Source: Bolinopsis microptera (taxonomy: Eukaryota > Ctenophora > Tentaculata > Lobata > Bolinopsidae). From it: DNA of 64,000 nucleotides. The position numbers and the translations under genes are program-made. The stretch lies in assembly GCF_026151205.1 (NCBI RefSeq), contig NC_087073.1, forward strand, positions 496,001-560,000, given 5' to 3'. Of the stretch, positions 35,531 through 45,757 are shown in pieces (positions within the stretch are counted from its first letter, which is position 1; every line of letters begins with the position of its first letter). The notes below the pieces were generated by a model, which was not told where the DNA came from, searched no databases, and saw only the letters and a list, made by a program, of their open reading frames with translations.

Positions 35531-37348
35531 TTTTTTTTTTTTTTTTTTTATTAAATACTTTTCAAATTTTACAGAGTACAGCAATAGATGAATATAAAAT
35601 AGAATCGTTCAAAATATCGCCCCCATCTGTAAAATATGATGGGCACCCAAACACGGTAAACACATAGTGAACTATGTCCGCAGTAACTTGGACCCATTAC
35701 ATCGAATTAATCTAAATCCAAAAATTTATGAAAAACTATTTAATAACAAACAAATCCATGGTGAATAACTGTGGATATATAGTCAAAATTGGTATTTCAA
35801 TACGTCAAATTCCAGATACATTAGATACAGGTCTGATATGGTCATTAATGTGTGAGGTGTGCGGGTGAAGTGTGATAAGATGTTGAAAGTATAGGAAGGT
35901 AGATAAAAAAATTAATAAAATAATAATAATATGGGGAGCTAAGAGACTAGGCTAGGCTGTTGTTTCACTATCCAATAAACATTTCCATAGATGCTTAGTG
36001 ACCTCAGCTTTGAAAACACTTGTAGACACAATCTGTCTTACCTGTAAAGGGAGTCCATTCCACAGTATATGAGTTCTGTAGAAAAATGATTTTGCCAGTG
36101 GGCTATTTGAGGTACATAAGGTGTGTGAATTCTGACTTAACTTAGGTAAAATTGATGACACAATAGACAGACTGTCGAGGTGGCAACGTCTTAGTCGAGA
36201 AGTGCCCTGATATAAAGTGAGATAGTGAGGCAGCCATACAGGAATTAAATTGTTCAGAACTTTGTGGAAAAAAATAAGATCATTCAAGTCAAACTTTTGA
36301 GACAAAGGGAGAATGTCGACAAGCTTGCACTTTTTGACATATTGCTCAGGTGGATAACTGCGGCCCTCTTCAGACAGAATCCATTTAATAGCTCTCTTTT
36401 GGAGACTTTCTAATTTATCACTAAGTGATTTATTACAAGGGCGCCAGATTATGGAACAATTTTCGAATTGGCTACGAACCAGGGAGAGGTAAAGCGCCCG
36501 GCGACGTTTCTGATCAATGACAATATGGCCATCTCTTCTGACCATACCAAGTTGTTGGCAGGCCTTAGTATAAATTCTGTCGCACTGACTATTCCAACTG
36601 AGCTTAGGAGTAACATCGACTCCAAGATCTTTTTCTAACTCTACATACACAAGAGGAGAGCCATCAAGATTATATGCGAATGGAGGAGATAAAGATGGTT
36701 TTCCTGAAACAATAAGCACTTTACATTTTGCTGGATGGAATCGCATTTTGTTTCTAAGTGCCCAGTCAGAGAGATAGTCTATATCCATTTGTAAATTGGT
36801 ATTATCAGAAGATGAATGTATTTTACGCCAGATTTTTGTATCATCGGCATACAAAACAATATCAGTATTATCCGAAAGGCCAAGAGGAATATCATTGATA
36901 AACAATACAAAAAGTAAGGGACCAAGGATAGAGCCCTGGGGGACACCAGAATTAACTGAGAGGGTAGATGACATCTCATTACCAATAACCACTCTTTGGT
37001 AACGGCCTTGAAGGTAATTGGTAAGAAATTTGAGAAGTGTACCATCAATGTTATATAAGGTCTTTAGCTTATGAAGAAGGATATCATGATTTACAGAATC
37101 AAATGCCTTAGCAAAATCAAAATACACAACATGATTGATAATGTTTTCGTTAAGAGACAATGCCAGGCTATCACAAAAATCAACCATATTGGTTGTGCAT
37201 GACTTGTGCTCTAGAAAACCATGCTGCCTGGGATCAAGAAGGGTACTTGTCAAAGAAAGCAGTTTACGTTTAACAATGCGCTCAAAAACTTTCATGACTA
37301 AACAAGTAAGGGATATTGGTCTATAGTTTTCAACCTCACTTTTCTTAC
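35531..37348 (-). mobile_element. 5'-truncated Jockey/CR1-like LINE with poly(A)
   Basis: On the minus strand it runs from a 5' truncation near 37348 to a 19-base poly(A), seen as poly(T) at 35531-35549 and preceded by TTTAATAA. It contains a partial RT and a 3' UTR. The last ~270 bp are almost identical to 43201-43472, showing a dispersed family. It is inserted in the TIR element. Confidence 0.85.
35952..37346 (-). CDS. LINE reverse transcriptase, 5'-truncated
   Basis: The frame has no stop from the truncation point to 35952. It starts with the RT motif ENYRPISLTC, upstream of the first Met at 37295, so the 5' boundary is the element's break and not a start codon. Further motifs in order: GFLEHKSC, FDFAKAFDSVNHDILL, GVPQGSILGPLLF, LYADDTKIW (catalytic YADD), then the thumb and a C-terminal SFFYRTHILWNGLP block. 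The endonuclease is missing. The type is Jockey superfamily; CR1, Daphne or Jockey cannot be separated by eye. Confidence 0.93.
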   Translation of the reverse strand, partial: KKSEVENYRPISLTCLVMKVFERIVKRKLLSLTSTLLDPRQHGFLEHKSCTTNMVDFCDSLALSLNENIINHVVYFDFAKAFDSVNHDILLHKLKTLYNIDGTLLKFLTNYLQGRYQRVVIGNEMSSTLSVNSGVPQGSILGPLLFVLFINDIPLGLSDNTDIVLYADDTKIWRKIHSSSDNTNLQMDIDYLSDWALRNKMRFHPAKCKVLIVSGKPSLSPPFAYNLDGSPLVYVELEKDLGVDVTPKLSWNSQCDRIYTKACQQLGMVRRDGHIVIDQKRRRALYLSLVRSQFENCSIIWRPCNKSLSDKLESLQKRAIKWILSEEGRSYPPEQYVKKCKLVDILPLSQKFDLNDLIFFHKVLNNLIPVWLPHYLTLYQGTSRLRRCHLDSLSIVSSILPKLSQNSHTLCTSNSPLAKSFFYRTHILWNGLPLQVRQIVSTSVFKAEVTKHLWKCLLDSETTA

Positions 37349-37413
37349 AAAATATGGCGGAATCTTCAAAAACCCACCACTTTATCCCGGTTATAATAAT
37401 CCCGAGTAAGGTA

Positions 37414-40400
37414 ATTCCATATTGAATTTGAAAATCGTGTATATATATGCTTATTGTTTATGCAACCTGACACCCGACAGTGACACGGATCTGTGCAAAA
37501 TAGTAATAGTAACTCAAAATAATAATAGTATGCTATCAACTAGTGCCTAGTGGGATATGTACATTGTGAAATTAATAATGTACTTGGTCAGTTCAGCGCC
37601 GCGCGCCAACAATTATTTAATTCAGATTTGTGCGCAAAATAACTTTGCGCAGGTAGTCACGTGGGCGACAGGGTGAGAATCCCTGTCACGTTTTTGGTCA
37701 ATTTCGCCGGGGCTCATGTCTTTCCTCGAGGGAGCATTAGTGTCTACAGAAAAACTGACAAATCCTAGCGAAGTCCAATCCGAACCACATCTTCCATCAG
37801 AGGTGGTGCTGGGTCAGCTGGTTACTGAACGGATTGGCCTGGAGAATGGCATAGTCCTGTTACTCTCAAGTTAACCATAGAGGGGGACAGGCGCTGTTTG
37901 CTCACGGCTGGTTCTTGGAGCCAACACCCTCAGCCCCACATAAGTGGGAGCACTGTCGGTGGTGGCTCACCCAGATAACGGACAGTGTCTCTCCTTCTTT
38001 CTTCTTGGACTTGCATTGTTGCTGGCGAGTCAGCCAGTAGCAATGCAGCATCTCACTCACTCAATCACCTCAGCAATTCTGTCCTTTTTTTTCATTTGCA
38101 TTACTTTTGCTCATTCTCCTGTCATAATGCACTCTCTGCTACCATAATGCCTTTCTTACCACGGTGTGTTACACCTTGCGTCTTTCTCTAACACCATCAC
38201 CATTTCAGCAACCTTGGAATTTTAACCCTTCACAGGTACACAGCACTATGGATATCCACTCTCCACTCTACAGCGAACACAAAGCTAGAGATCTAATTAG
38301 GATTCGAGTACCCCGGCTACCCTTGTGACATACGTACGTGGAAACCAGTTTAAGCAGCAGTACATCAACACAATGGATCAGCACCACGAAATCTGATATC
38401 TGCATCATACTACTCCGATCCAGAAATCTTCGCTAAACCATCACATGAGATGAATAACTACAAGTTGGACTCCACATAACATTATTCCTTGTTATGATCA
38501 GTCAATAAAATATGTAATCTGCATCAATTTTCCAATAATCACATCTTCTTACCAGTTTCTTTTCCCTCTCAGGGCTGGAACGCAATGTTACAGCCCACCT
38601 TATAAATTACTAAAACCCGAGTTATTCCAGATTGACGACTTGACACAGATATTCAGCAGACAACCTAAATAAGGGACTCCCACTCTCCGAACCAGTAGAG
38701 ATCCAATCACTGCCTCCAGGTTACCCCTTCATCCGGTATTAGCAGTTCCTCCACCACCACCAGGTTAGAACACTCCCACTAATCACCCCTAAAAAAACGA
38801 ACCTACCGCCTTGCTCCACCAAACACAACTACAATCAAATCCATTTTCTCAAACCGGTAAAATCCGTCCTTCAAATTTCCCGCATTAAACGTAACGCGCG
38901 AACGCCATACAACTCAAGGATGTAGCAACATAATAGCTGTCATTTTTAACAGAAAATTTAGTGCGCGCGCCCGAGATTGCGCAAAAATAAACTGCGACGT
39001 ACTAATCCACATACTTGAAACAGGTTGATCAAGATTAGTAAACTCAAGGAAGATGATACCAGATCAGTCCCGAACTTCGCCTCAACATCATACCCTGCCT
39101 AGTGTCGATAAAGAGGATTCACAAACAAACGAGATTCATTTACAAATATTTATTATCACTTTCTACAATTGCAGCTCTTCGTTGTTTTAATTATCGCCAT
39201 CAACCTTGAATATATCGGAGAAGACCCGATAACAATTTATCAACTCATGCGTCTTACTTCATTAACAAAGAAATATGACTTAACTATACTATACTACGAA
39301 CTATAAATCTTAACCATGCTACTATAAATATTTATGTAGCGTGAAACTCAATACTGATAAAGTAACAGCACCATCATAACCCACACATCACCTTCGCACA
39401 AATCAGCTATTCCCCATTCACTCACGAGCGTCGACATATCTCCCCATGTACACCTGTAAATTGGAACGGCCCCCCGCGATGCGGAGCAGGTGAGCTACCT
39501 GGTTCGGGCTATTTCACTTATCAGAGTACACTAGCACCACAATACAATCGACTCAAGCCCTCAGATTTGCACGCATCCATCACCGTCACAGGGCCGGCTG
39601 TCCACATCCTGTAAAATCCTGATTCTATACGCTCGCGGGGTCTATTACCTGTTTGAGCTCTATTATTACGCGCGCGTGCCCAGTGTACAGCTCACCGGCC
39701 TGCGTTGTCCACTGGACATGGATGTCGCCTACATGACCCTCTAATCTAAAAGTAGGTTGAGGGCACCACAGCGGGCCTAGCGCTGCCCTCTGTCGACATA
39801 CATACATACATACATACATACATAGTCACGTGGGCGATAACAGTGCGTGAGGGCAGGCACGCACGTACGGTCGCACGGTCGCAAAGCTACCATATCAAAA
39901 AAAAACCTCGATCGCTAACCCTTGTCCTTGACTCTTTTGTGCCTTCGGCACTTTGAGTCATGGATCGGGAAAAAATTTGTGGTACATCAAGTTACTGGTT
40001 TGAAAGGAAGATTAAAGCATCAGAGCTGCACACCATATATTTGTGTAAATCAAGACAGACATCATTGAAGTACTATTAATAGTCATAACCAATATGGCTG
40101 CATTTGCGTTTAAGCAAGTTTCCAACACTATAGCCTCATTTGCTGCACTCTGCACATTCTTGTGTTCTGATGTGTAATCGAAGCACCGTTTGATGTACAG
40201 ATGGGCCAGTGTAGGCAAAGAGTGATAATGTGTCAGTGTAGTTAAATTTAAAATAAAAATGTCCAAAAGTTGGCACAAACCGTACAATATTTGGTGAAAC
40301 AGAGATTTTATTAAAACAAAAGTGTTCAATTATACCCATAATCAACACATATTAAAAAGTAGCGAAGACACCTCACAGCAAGTAGACTAAGGTGGCTCTT

Positions 40401-40664
40401 GCTTGTGAACGGTGTATCAACTACCCGTGCATCAACTACACAGCGGTGGGTTGGTAGTCCCCCATGGGATCATTTCGTCTGTAAAATTGTATACAATATA
40501 AAATAGTACAATAAAACATCTACAAAATTTACATAAACTAATCGAGGAGACCTCAAAGCTCGTCTTCTGGGGGATGAGATTGAAGGAAACGTTTTGCAGT
40601 TCAAGATGCTGCGGGCTGTTGATCTTCCTTTGATTCCCCTCAGTGCAATGAGTTTAATTCTTAA
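37414..40664. other. 3.2 kb without a recognised gene
   Basis: This contains a hairpin around GACAGGG...CCCTGTC (about 37669-37689), the motif AGTCACGTGGGCGA both near 37656 and 39825, which suggests two copies of a dispersed repeat start, and a CG-rich segment at 39420-39870. ORFs of 60-105 codons on both strands have no recognisable domain. Confidence 0.5.
39797..39824. repeat. (CATA)n microsatellite
   Basis: About seven CATA units. Confidence 0.95.
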
Positions 40665-42170
40665 CACGTTATTCCTATTTACAAGAAAGACAATAAGGAA
40701 TGCATTGAAAATTATCGGCCTGTATCAATATTACCTTTATTTGGAAAAATCTTCGAGAAGGTCATTTATAAACGCCTCTATAATTTCTTCACATCTAAAG
40801 GTGTACTAACAGACTCACAGTTTGGATTTAGAAAAGGCCATTCTACCACCCATGCTCTACACAAATCTATAGACTCCGTTACTAAGTCTCTGGCAAGCAA
40901 TAAACATGTCCTAGGGATATTCATTGACTTGAGCAAAGCCTTCGACACCCTTGATCACGATATTCTTTTATGCAAATTAAATTCCTACGGTATTAGGGGC
41001 ACAGCACTTACCTTACTAAAAAGCTATTTGACTAACAGAAAGCAGTATGTTATGTATAACGATGTACCATCAGAAACAATGGACGTGAAATTTGGAGTAC
41101 CACAAGGGTCAATTCTAGGGCCGTTACTCTTCCTATTGTATATGAACGATATAGTAAACTGCTTTTCAGACAGTGAGGTGAAATTTGTACTTTATGCTGA
41201 TGACACTAATATCTTCATATCAGGACCATCTAGAGAAGCAACATACAAAAAAGCCAACTTAGTACTTAAACATGTCTCGATTTACATGAAATGTAATCTA
41301 CTTCATATCAACATGTCCAAATGCTGCTACATACATTTTAAACCTGCCTCTGAATATGATGACACCTGTGCACGGACCAGACCATTTGCTATCCTGCTAG
41401 ATGAATCTAGATCAATATTCATCAATGGTAAGGTTATTACTAAAGTCAAGGATACCAAATTCTTAGGTGTTGTTATAGATAGTAAGCTAAACTGGATTGC
41501 CCACATGCACTACATCCGTAAAAAACTGCGATCTATGACTGGTGCAATCTGCAGAATTCGGCACTCGATACCTTCTGAACTATATTTGAAAATATATAAC
41601 GCTCTTTTTGAATCACATCTCAGTTATGGTATAAGTGTTTGGGGTGTTGTCCTCAAAGAACGGTCCAATGATAGTCTTTTCATCACACAGAAGCACTGTA
41701 TAAGGATCCTTTTTGGCGACCTTGACTCATATTTAGATAAACAATCAACATGTGCACGTACTAGACCATACGGTATGCAAAAACTAGACCATAAACACTT
41801 TGAAAAGGAGCATACAAAACCCATTTTTAATAGATTAAAAATTCTTACGGCTCATAACTTGTACAAATATCACTGCATCTTAGAATTCTCTAAGATTATC
41901 AAGTACCACTGCCCATACTCCCTTTATGAGGCTATCAACATTTCAAACCGTGCAACGAGTCTCACGGTTATTCTCCTAAATAAATCAAATACCTTTTTGT
42001 TTAATGCAGCCAAGCTTTGGAACGCTGTTCATAAAAAAATTTTAACTTCAAGCAATTGCTTAGAAACGTCCATTAGCTTGATAAAACTGAGAACCAAAGC
42101 ACTATTAATACAAGCACAGGCAGCTGACTTAAAAGATACTTGGACTCCAAACAATTTTAAATTGCAGTAA
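40665..42170 (+). CDS. CR1-like LINE reverse transcriptase, 5'-truncated
   Basis: The frame is open from just after a TAA at 40662-40664 and already reads HVIPIYKKDNK and ENYRPVSILP, so coding sequence begins well upstream of the first start codon at 40929. Later motifs are FGFRKGHSTTHAL, FIDLSKAFDTLDHDILL, FGVPQGSILGPLLF and LYADDTNIFI, then the thumb and a C-terminal block with CARTRPYG and HNLYKYH. It is closely similar in organisation to ORF2 at 54138-57506, which shares CARTRPFG and HNLYKY, so both belong to one LINE lineage. The TAA may be a disabling mutation, since faint similarity seems to continue upstream. Endonuclease and ORF1 are absent. Confidence 0.92.
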   Translation, partial: HVIPIYKKDNKECIENYRPVSILPLFGKIFEKVIYKRLYNFFTSKGVLTDSQFGFRKGHSTTHALHKSIDSVTKSLASNKHVLGIFIDLSKAFDTLDHDILLCKLNSYGIRGTALTLLKSYLTNRKQYVMYNDVPSETMDVKFGVPQGSILGPLLFLLYMNDIVNCFSDSEVKFVLYADDTNIFISGPSREATYKKANLVLKHVSIYMKCNLLHINMSKCCYIHFKPASEYDDTCARTRPFAILLDESRSIFINGKVITKVKDTKFLGVVIDSKLNWIAHMHYIRKKLRSMTGAICRIRHSIPSELYLKIYNALFESHLSYGISVWGVVLKERSNDSLFITQKHCIRILFGDLDSYLDKQSTCARTRPYGMQKLDHKHFEKEHTKPIFNRLKILTAHNLYKYHCILEFSKIIKYHCPYSLYEAINISNRATSLTVILLNKSNTFLFNAAKLWNAVHKKILTSSNCLETSISLIKLRTKALLIQAQAADLKDTWTPNNFKLQ

Positions 42171-42958
42171 TCAAATCAAATTGCAGCGGCACACACTTAC
42201 TATTACTATCATGATTGTACTATAGACAGAAAATCTTTCAAATCGATTTTGGGCGCTTTTTAACCAGTTGTTGTAATGTTTTTAGATACTAAATATCTAA
42301 ATTTTATCGGAATGAATTAATTGATATTTAATAATTTATTCGGTAGGTTTATCTGGTATTGATATTGATTATATTGATATTGTTATTATTGAACGAAGCT
42401 AACTCTAGACGTGACATAGTTAATACTACTTCTTTTAAGAAAGGGACTTGGAGTATAAACGACCAAGTTTGCATAAATTTCTATCCAACCAAGAACTCAG
42501 GAGGCAAAGGTGGGTGCGTAAACTTTTGGTCTGCACTCTCCGATCCTGTATCACCCTGGATTCTTCTCGACGTATCTTTGTAAAAGGTATATACCTTCTA
42601 GTCAATCTCTTGCTACTCCAAGTCCCCTAAGATATCTGATCTAAAGTTCGTGCTAGTTATATATATATGAAATATATTTTTGTCTGCTTTAATTGATACT
42701 AAATAAAATTGTTGTTTTCTTGAAAAAATTGTTGTTTTCTTGACTAAGTTGACAAACGACAACCAAAATTGAACGAGAAATGGTTCAAAATCACTTTGAC
42801 AAAAACTACTTCGCTATTGTGCGAAAGCACGTAGTTAGGTGAATAAACTGCGTCTAAATTTAAAAAACCATTTCACAAAAGTAGTTGTTTATAAATAACG
42901 TTTTTAGCCCGGCCAGGTTAAAATAGCAACTCAAACTTACGTCAACATTTTACTTGTT
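42171..42958. other. LINE 3' flank and AT-rich sequence
   Basis: The 3' UTR of the preceding LINE probably starts here but no poly(A) or tail repeat marks its end. A direct repeat AAAATTGTTGTTTTCTTGA occurs twice at about 42706-42742. No gene is visible. Confidence 0.4.
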
Positions 42959-43652
42959 AGTGAAACAAATTTTAATGAGAAATTTTAGTGAAACAAATTT
43001 AAAATTTTATCCTTTATTTTACAATCATAATATAATAATATTTATAAGCCTCCGTTTTGAAAGTTTTAAATTTTAATATATTCACATTTCTATTTAAAAA
43101 TTCAATTTAATGTATAAGTCAATAACTGGCATGGCGCCATGGCCGCCAAAGCCGCGCATTCATGAAAACAGAATTAACTTGTTTATAATTATACGACACA
43201 TTTTTTTATTAAATACTTTTCAAATTTTACAGAGTACAGCAATAGATGAATATAAAATAGAATCGTTCAAAATATCGCCCCCATCTCTAAAATATGATGG
43301 GCACCCAAACACGGTAAACACATAGTGAACTATGTCCGCAGTAACTTGGACCCATTACATCGAATTAATCTAAATCCAAAAATTTATGAAAAACTATTTA
43401 ATAACAAACAAATCCATGGTGAATAACTGTGGATATATAGTCAAAATTGGTATTTCAATACGTCAAATTCCAATAGAAATAAATTTAAAACTATCCGTGC
43501 GCGTGGAAAATAAATAAATAAATAAATAAAATAAATTATAATCTTACCTAAATCCAAAGCCTGCTTTGTCAAATTTACTATTAGATCATAATATATCGTC
43601 AATTCTAAATATTTACAATGCAACATTTCATTACTCTATAAACAAGCGTACT
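42959..43652 (+). repeat. dispersed repeat, copy A (with an inserted LINE tail)
   Basis: Apart from 43201-43472, this stretch matches 52553-52926 in the same orientation almost base for base (for example TATTTATAAGCCTC, AATGTATAAGTCAATAACTG, TCTAAATATTTACAATGCAA). It is not an LTR: there are no TG/CA ends and it does not bound the Gypsy element exactly. The family is unrecognised. Confidence 0.85.
43201..43472 (-). mobile_element. short LINE 3'-end insertion inside repeat copy A
   Basis: About 272 bp nearly identical to 35540-35813 (the 3' UTR of the LINE at 35531-37348), with its poly(A) appearing as poly(T) at the left edge. The empty site is preserved in copy B (about 52760-52775), where ATACGACAAATAGAAAT is continuous. 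This is therefore a heavily 5'-truncated retrotransposition event. Confidence 0.92.
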
Positions 43653-43717
43653 GTTATATGTTGTATTCACATAGCCATGTGTCTACGCGTACTGCGTGAC
43701 GCCTCCGGCGGTCGCAT

Positions 43718-43762
43718 GCTACTGCAAGTTGCTCTATCCAGAGCCCTTGCGCTTGCAGTAGC
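43718..43762. repeat. hairpin with 11-bp arms
   Basis: GCTACTGCAAG (43718-43728) and CTTGCAGTAGC (43752-43762) are perfect inverted repeats. The loop part (TATCCAGAGCCCTTGCG) recurs inverted at about 52124-52155. Confidence 0.85.
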
Positions 43763-43816
43763 GCGCCCCCGCCTCACGGCGGTAAAAAGGGCTCTAGCCA
43801 TGAACCCACCCAACGA

Positions 43817-43846
43817 TTTTGGCACCACTCTACAGTGGTGCCAAAA
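43817..43846. repeat. hairpin with 13-bp arms and 4-nt loop
   Basis: TTTTGGCACCACT and AGTGGTGCCAAAA are perfectly complementary around CTAC. It could be the tip of a MITE, a structured RNA element or a cruciform. Confidence 0.9.
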
Positions 43847-44212
43847 TTACCCGCGCTTTTGTCCTCATATGCGACGTGTGTAGACTTTCAGACATTGATT
43901 GCGTAAACGAGGTGTCGTACGTCACCTCAAGATCGGGTGACAGGGGGCTGACCATGCCCAAACCTAATTGATCATTGATTGGGTCTGAGGTCACGTGATT
44001 ATGAGCCTATGAGGTCACGTGACTATGACGTCACCAGACCTTGTCCTCCGTTTCCCGCTCATTAGACCAGGTGAGCTTGCATGCTTGCGAATGTAGGTGT
44101 AAGTACAGCTGTACTGTAGTTTATACCTAATTAACCCCTATACACTGTCACTATGCACTATAGAAACCTGAAAAGTGGTTACACTTACTGCATACTGGAG
44201 GGAGAAGTGCCA
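43847..44212. other. left flank of the Gypsy element
   Basis: GAGGTCACGTGA occurs in two copies (about 43988 and 44010) followed by the CRE-like ATGACGTCACC. There is no coding sequence. The last four bases before the LTR, AGAC (44213-44216), are duplicated after the 3' LTR. Confidence 0.5.
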
Positions 44213-44216
44213 AGAC

Positions 44217-44689
44217 TGTTAAGTAATTATTGGACTCCAGCAAACGCCAAACCTGTCTCCACTTTTGCCGCTAAAAACATCATCATAACAGGTTACGATA
44301 ACCTGTATTTAGTTAAACCACCTCATGTTCCAAATTCCTTTGTGCTACTTTTATCCGGTTTCTGCAAGCGACTTGCAGAATCTAGACGGATCACCTTTGA
44401 GTTCCAGGAATCCAGCCTTCTAAAACAACATTGCACCAATTAGGAGTGTCCTCTTACTTGTGAAAATAGTTCCCGAGAACGTGGCCGCGACCACCTCCCA
44501 ATTACCTAAGTGACCGCATTCCGCGGGTGGGCGATTGCAGATTGAGATTTAATATGTACCAGATATTTTTGTTAAGAGTTCAGTTATTGTATTCACGATT
44601 TACTATACGCATCTCTTAAAGACTTTATCATCAATCATGATCGTGTCTCTATTGGTTATTATGTAAGTAAAGTACTTCAAGCTATTACA
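44217..44689 (+). repeat. 5' LTR
   Basis: 473 bp from TGTTAAGTAATTATTGG to CAAGCTATTACA. It differs from the 3' LTR only at 44672 (G versus A at 51964). A consensus splice donor GTAAGT lies at 44663-44668, near the LTR's 3' end. The sequence directly after the LTR (TACGCGGGCATTTTCG) does not start with the usual TGG of a tRNA primer-binding site. Confidence 0.97.
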
Positions 44690-44836
44690 TACGCGGGCAT
44701 TTTCGATCCCAATTGATTTCTTTTAGCCTTACTTTTCAGTTACTTGTATTTATATCTACCGTGTAGATACCGTTATTTCATTTTATTTTAAAAGTTGACA
44801 GCGACACAGCGACTATCGCCTGCTTTTAACTCTGTC

Positions 44837-45757
44837 ATGTCTGTTGCTAAACAGCCGTCCGTATTTAAACTCAACACAAACGATGATTTTCAAACCTGGT
44901 ACGCTCAGTTTACTAACTATGCAACAGCAGTATCGATTGACACTAAAAATCAGTTTGTTGCACTAAGCTCGTTCCTAGATACGTCAGCTTTTACCATAGT
45001 TCAGAACCTTGAGTTTGCTGCAGGTGATAAGGAAGATCCTACTAAGTTTGGTCCTATTCTTGAAAGAGCTTTAAAACGTAAAGATAAGATTCCACCTAGA
45101 CTTGCACTTCGTTATAGAGTACAGGAATCCGATGAATCCCTAGCCGAGTTTGCATTTGCTCTTGAAATGCTGGCCAATAAGGCTGGTGTTGCAAAACCTG
45201 CGAAAGAGGAGCTTCTTGTTGATTCTTTTTGTACAGGTGTGCGAGACACTGATCTGAGCATAAAACTTCTTGAACATAGTTTTGATGCACTTTCGTTAGC
45301 TTTGGAACAAGCCCAGAAAATTGATGGAGCTTCTAAGATACGTAAATATGTCAGACCAATTGCAGCAGATTCCAATGATACTACAGGCCTTGAGATCCTT
45401 GCGACCGTACCCGCAAGACGAACCCCGGCATCTGATCAAGCAGTAGCCGGCCCGCCTGATAATAGATTACATCCTGACTTCGATATTTCAACCTACGGCA
45501 CATTACCTCGAAATGCGCCCAATCCTCAAAGCTATCAGCGTGAGCATGTTCCTCCATATTCGAATAGAGCTACCAATAACAACGTTGGATTTGCCAATAG
45601 GACTGGTTTTCCTCAAAATCCCAACAGATACAACAATAGGAACTCCCAAAAGCGGTGCTGGTATTGCAATCGCTCCGGACACCTCATCCGTAATTGCAGA
45701 ACTAAAGCTAGTGACGAGGCCCAGAATTTTCAGGCAGGGCCGAGCCCTCGTCAGTAA
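44837..45757 (+). CDS. gag: Gypsy Gag (nucleocapsid-containing)
   Basis: 306 codons from the ATG at 44837; the open frame extends a little further upstream without another ATG. The N-terminal two thirds is a capsid-like helical region (WYAQFTNYA, VQNLEF, LAEFAFALEMLANKAG). A proline- and asparagine-rich linker precedes a single CCHC zinc knuckle (CWYCNRSGHLIRNC) near the C-terminus, the RNA-binding nucleocapsid part. The stop TAA is at 45755-45757. Pol lies in the -1 frame and is open from 45715, overlapping gag by 43 nt, so Pol is probably made by -1 frameshifting. The overlap contains GAATTTT, an imperfect slippery heptamer. Confidence 0.93.
   Translation: MSVAKQPSVFKLNTNDDFQTWYAQFTNYATAVSIDTKNQFVALSSFLDTSAFTIVQNLEFAAGDKEDPTKFGPILERALKRKDKIPPRLALRYRVQESDESLAEFAFALEMLANKAGVAKPAKEELLVDSFCTGVRDTDLSIKLLEHSFDALSLALEQAQKIDGASKIRKYVRPIAADSNDTTGLEILATVPARRTPASDQAVAGPPDNRLHPDFDISTYGTLPRNAPNPQSYQREHVPPYSNRATNNNVGFANRTGFPQNPNRYNNRNSQKRCWYCNRSGHLIRNCRTKASDEAQNFQAGPSPRQ

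Larger units (their letters stand above)
35095..37411. mobile_element. TA-flanked TIR element interrupted by a LINE
   Basis: The left end CCTTACTCGGGAATATTATA (35095-35114) and the reverse complement of the right end (37392-37411) match at 19 of 20 bases. TA follows or precedes on each outer side (35093-35094, 37412-37413), as for TA-targeting elements. Internal arms near both ends share AAAAATATGGCGGA and CCCGGT blocks. Once the LINE at about 35531-37348 is subtracted, the original element is only about 500 bp and lacks transposase. Confidence 0.75.

Noticed and set aside
37656-37695. GACAGGGTGAGAATCCCTGTC as an rRNA fragment
   Set aside because: The short motif recalls large-subunit rRNA, but neighbouring sequence does not continue as rRNA.
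40012-40348. Overlapping minus-strand ORFs of 70-105 codons
   Set aside because: No domain, start context or conserved motif recognised; could be a decayed element but cannot be supported.
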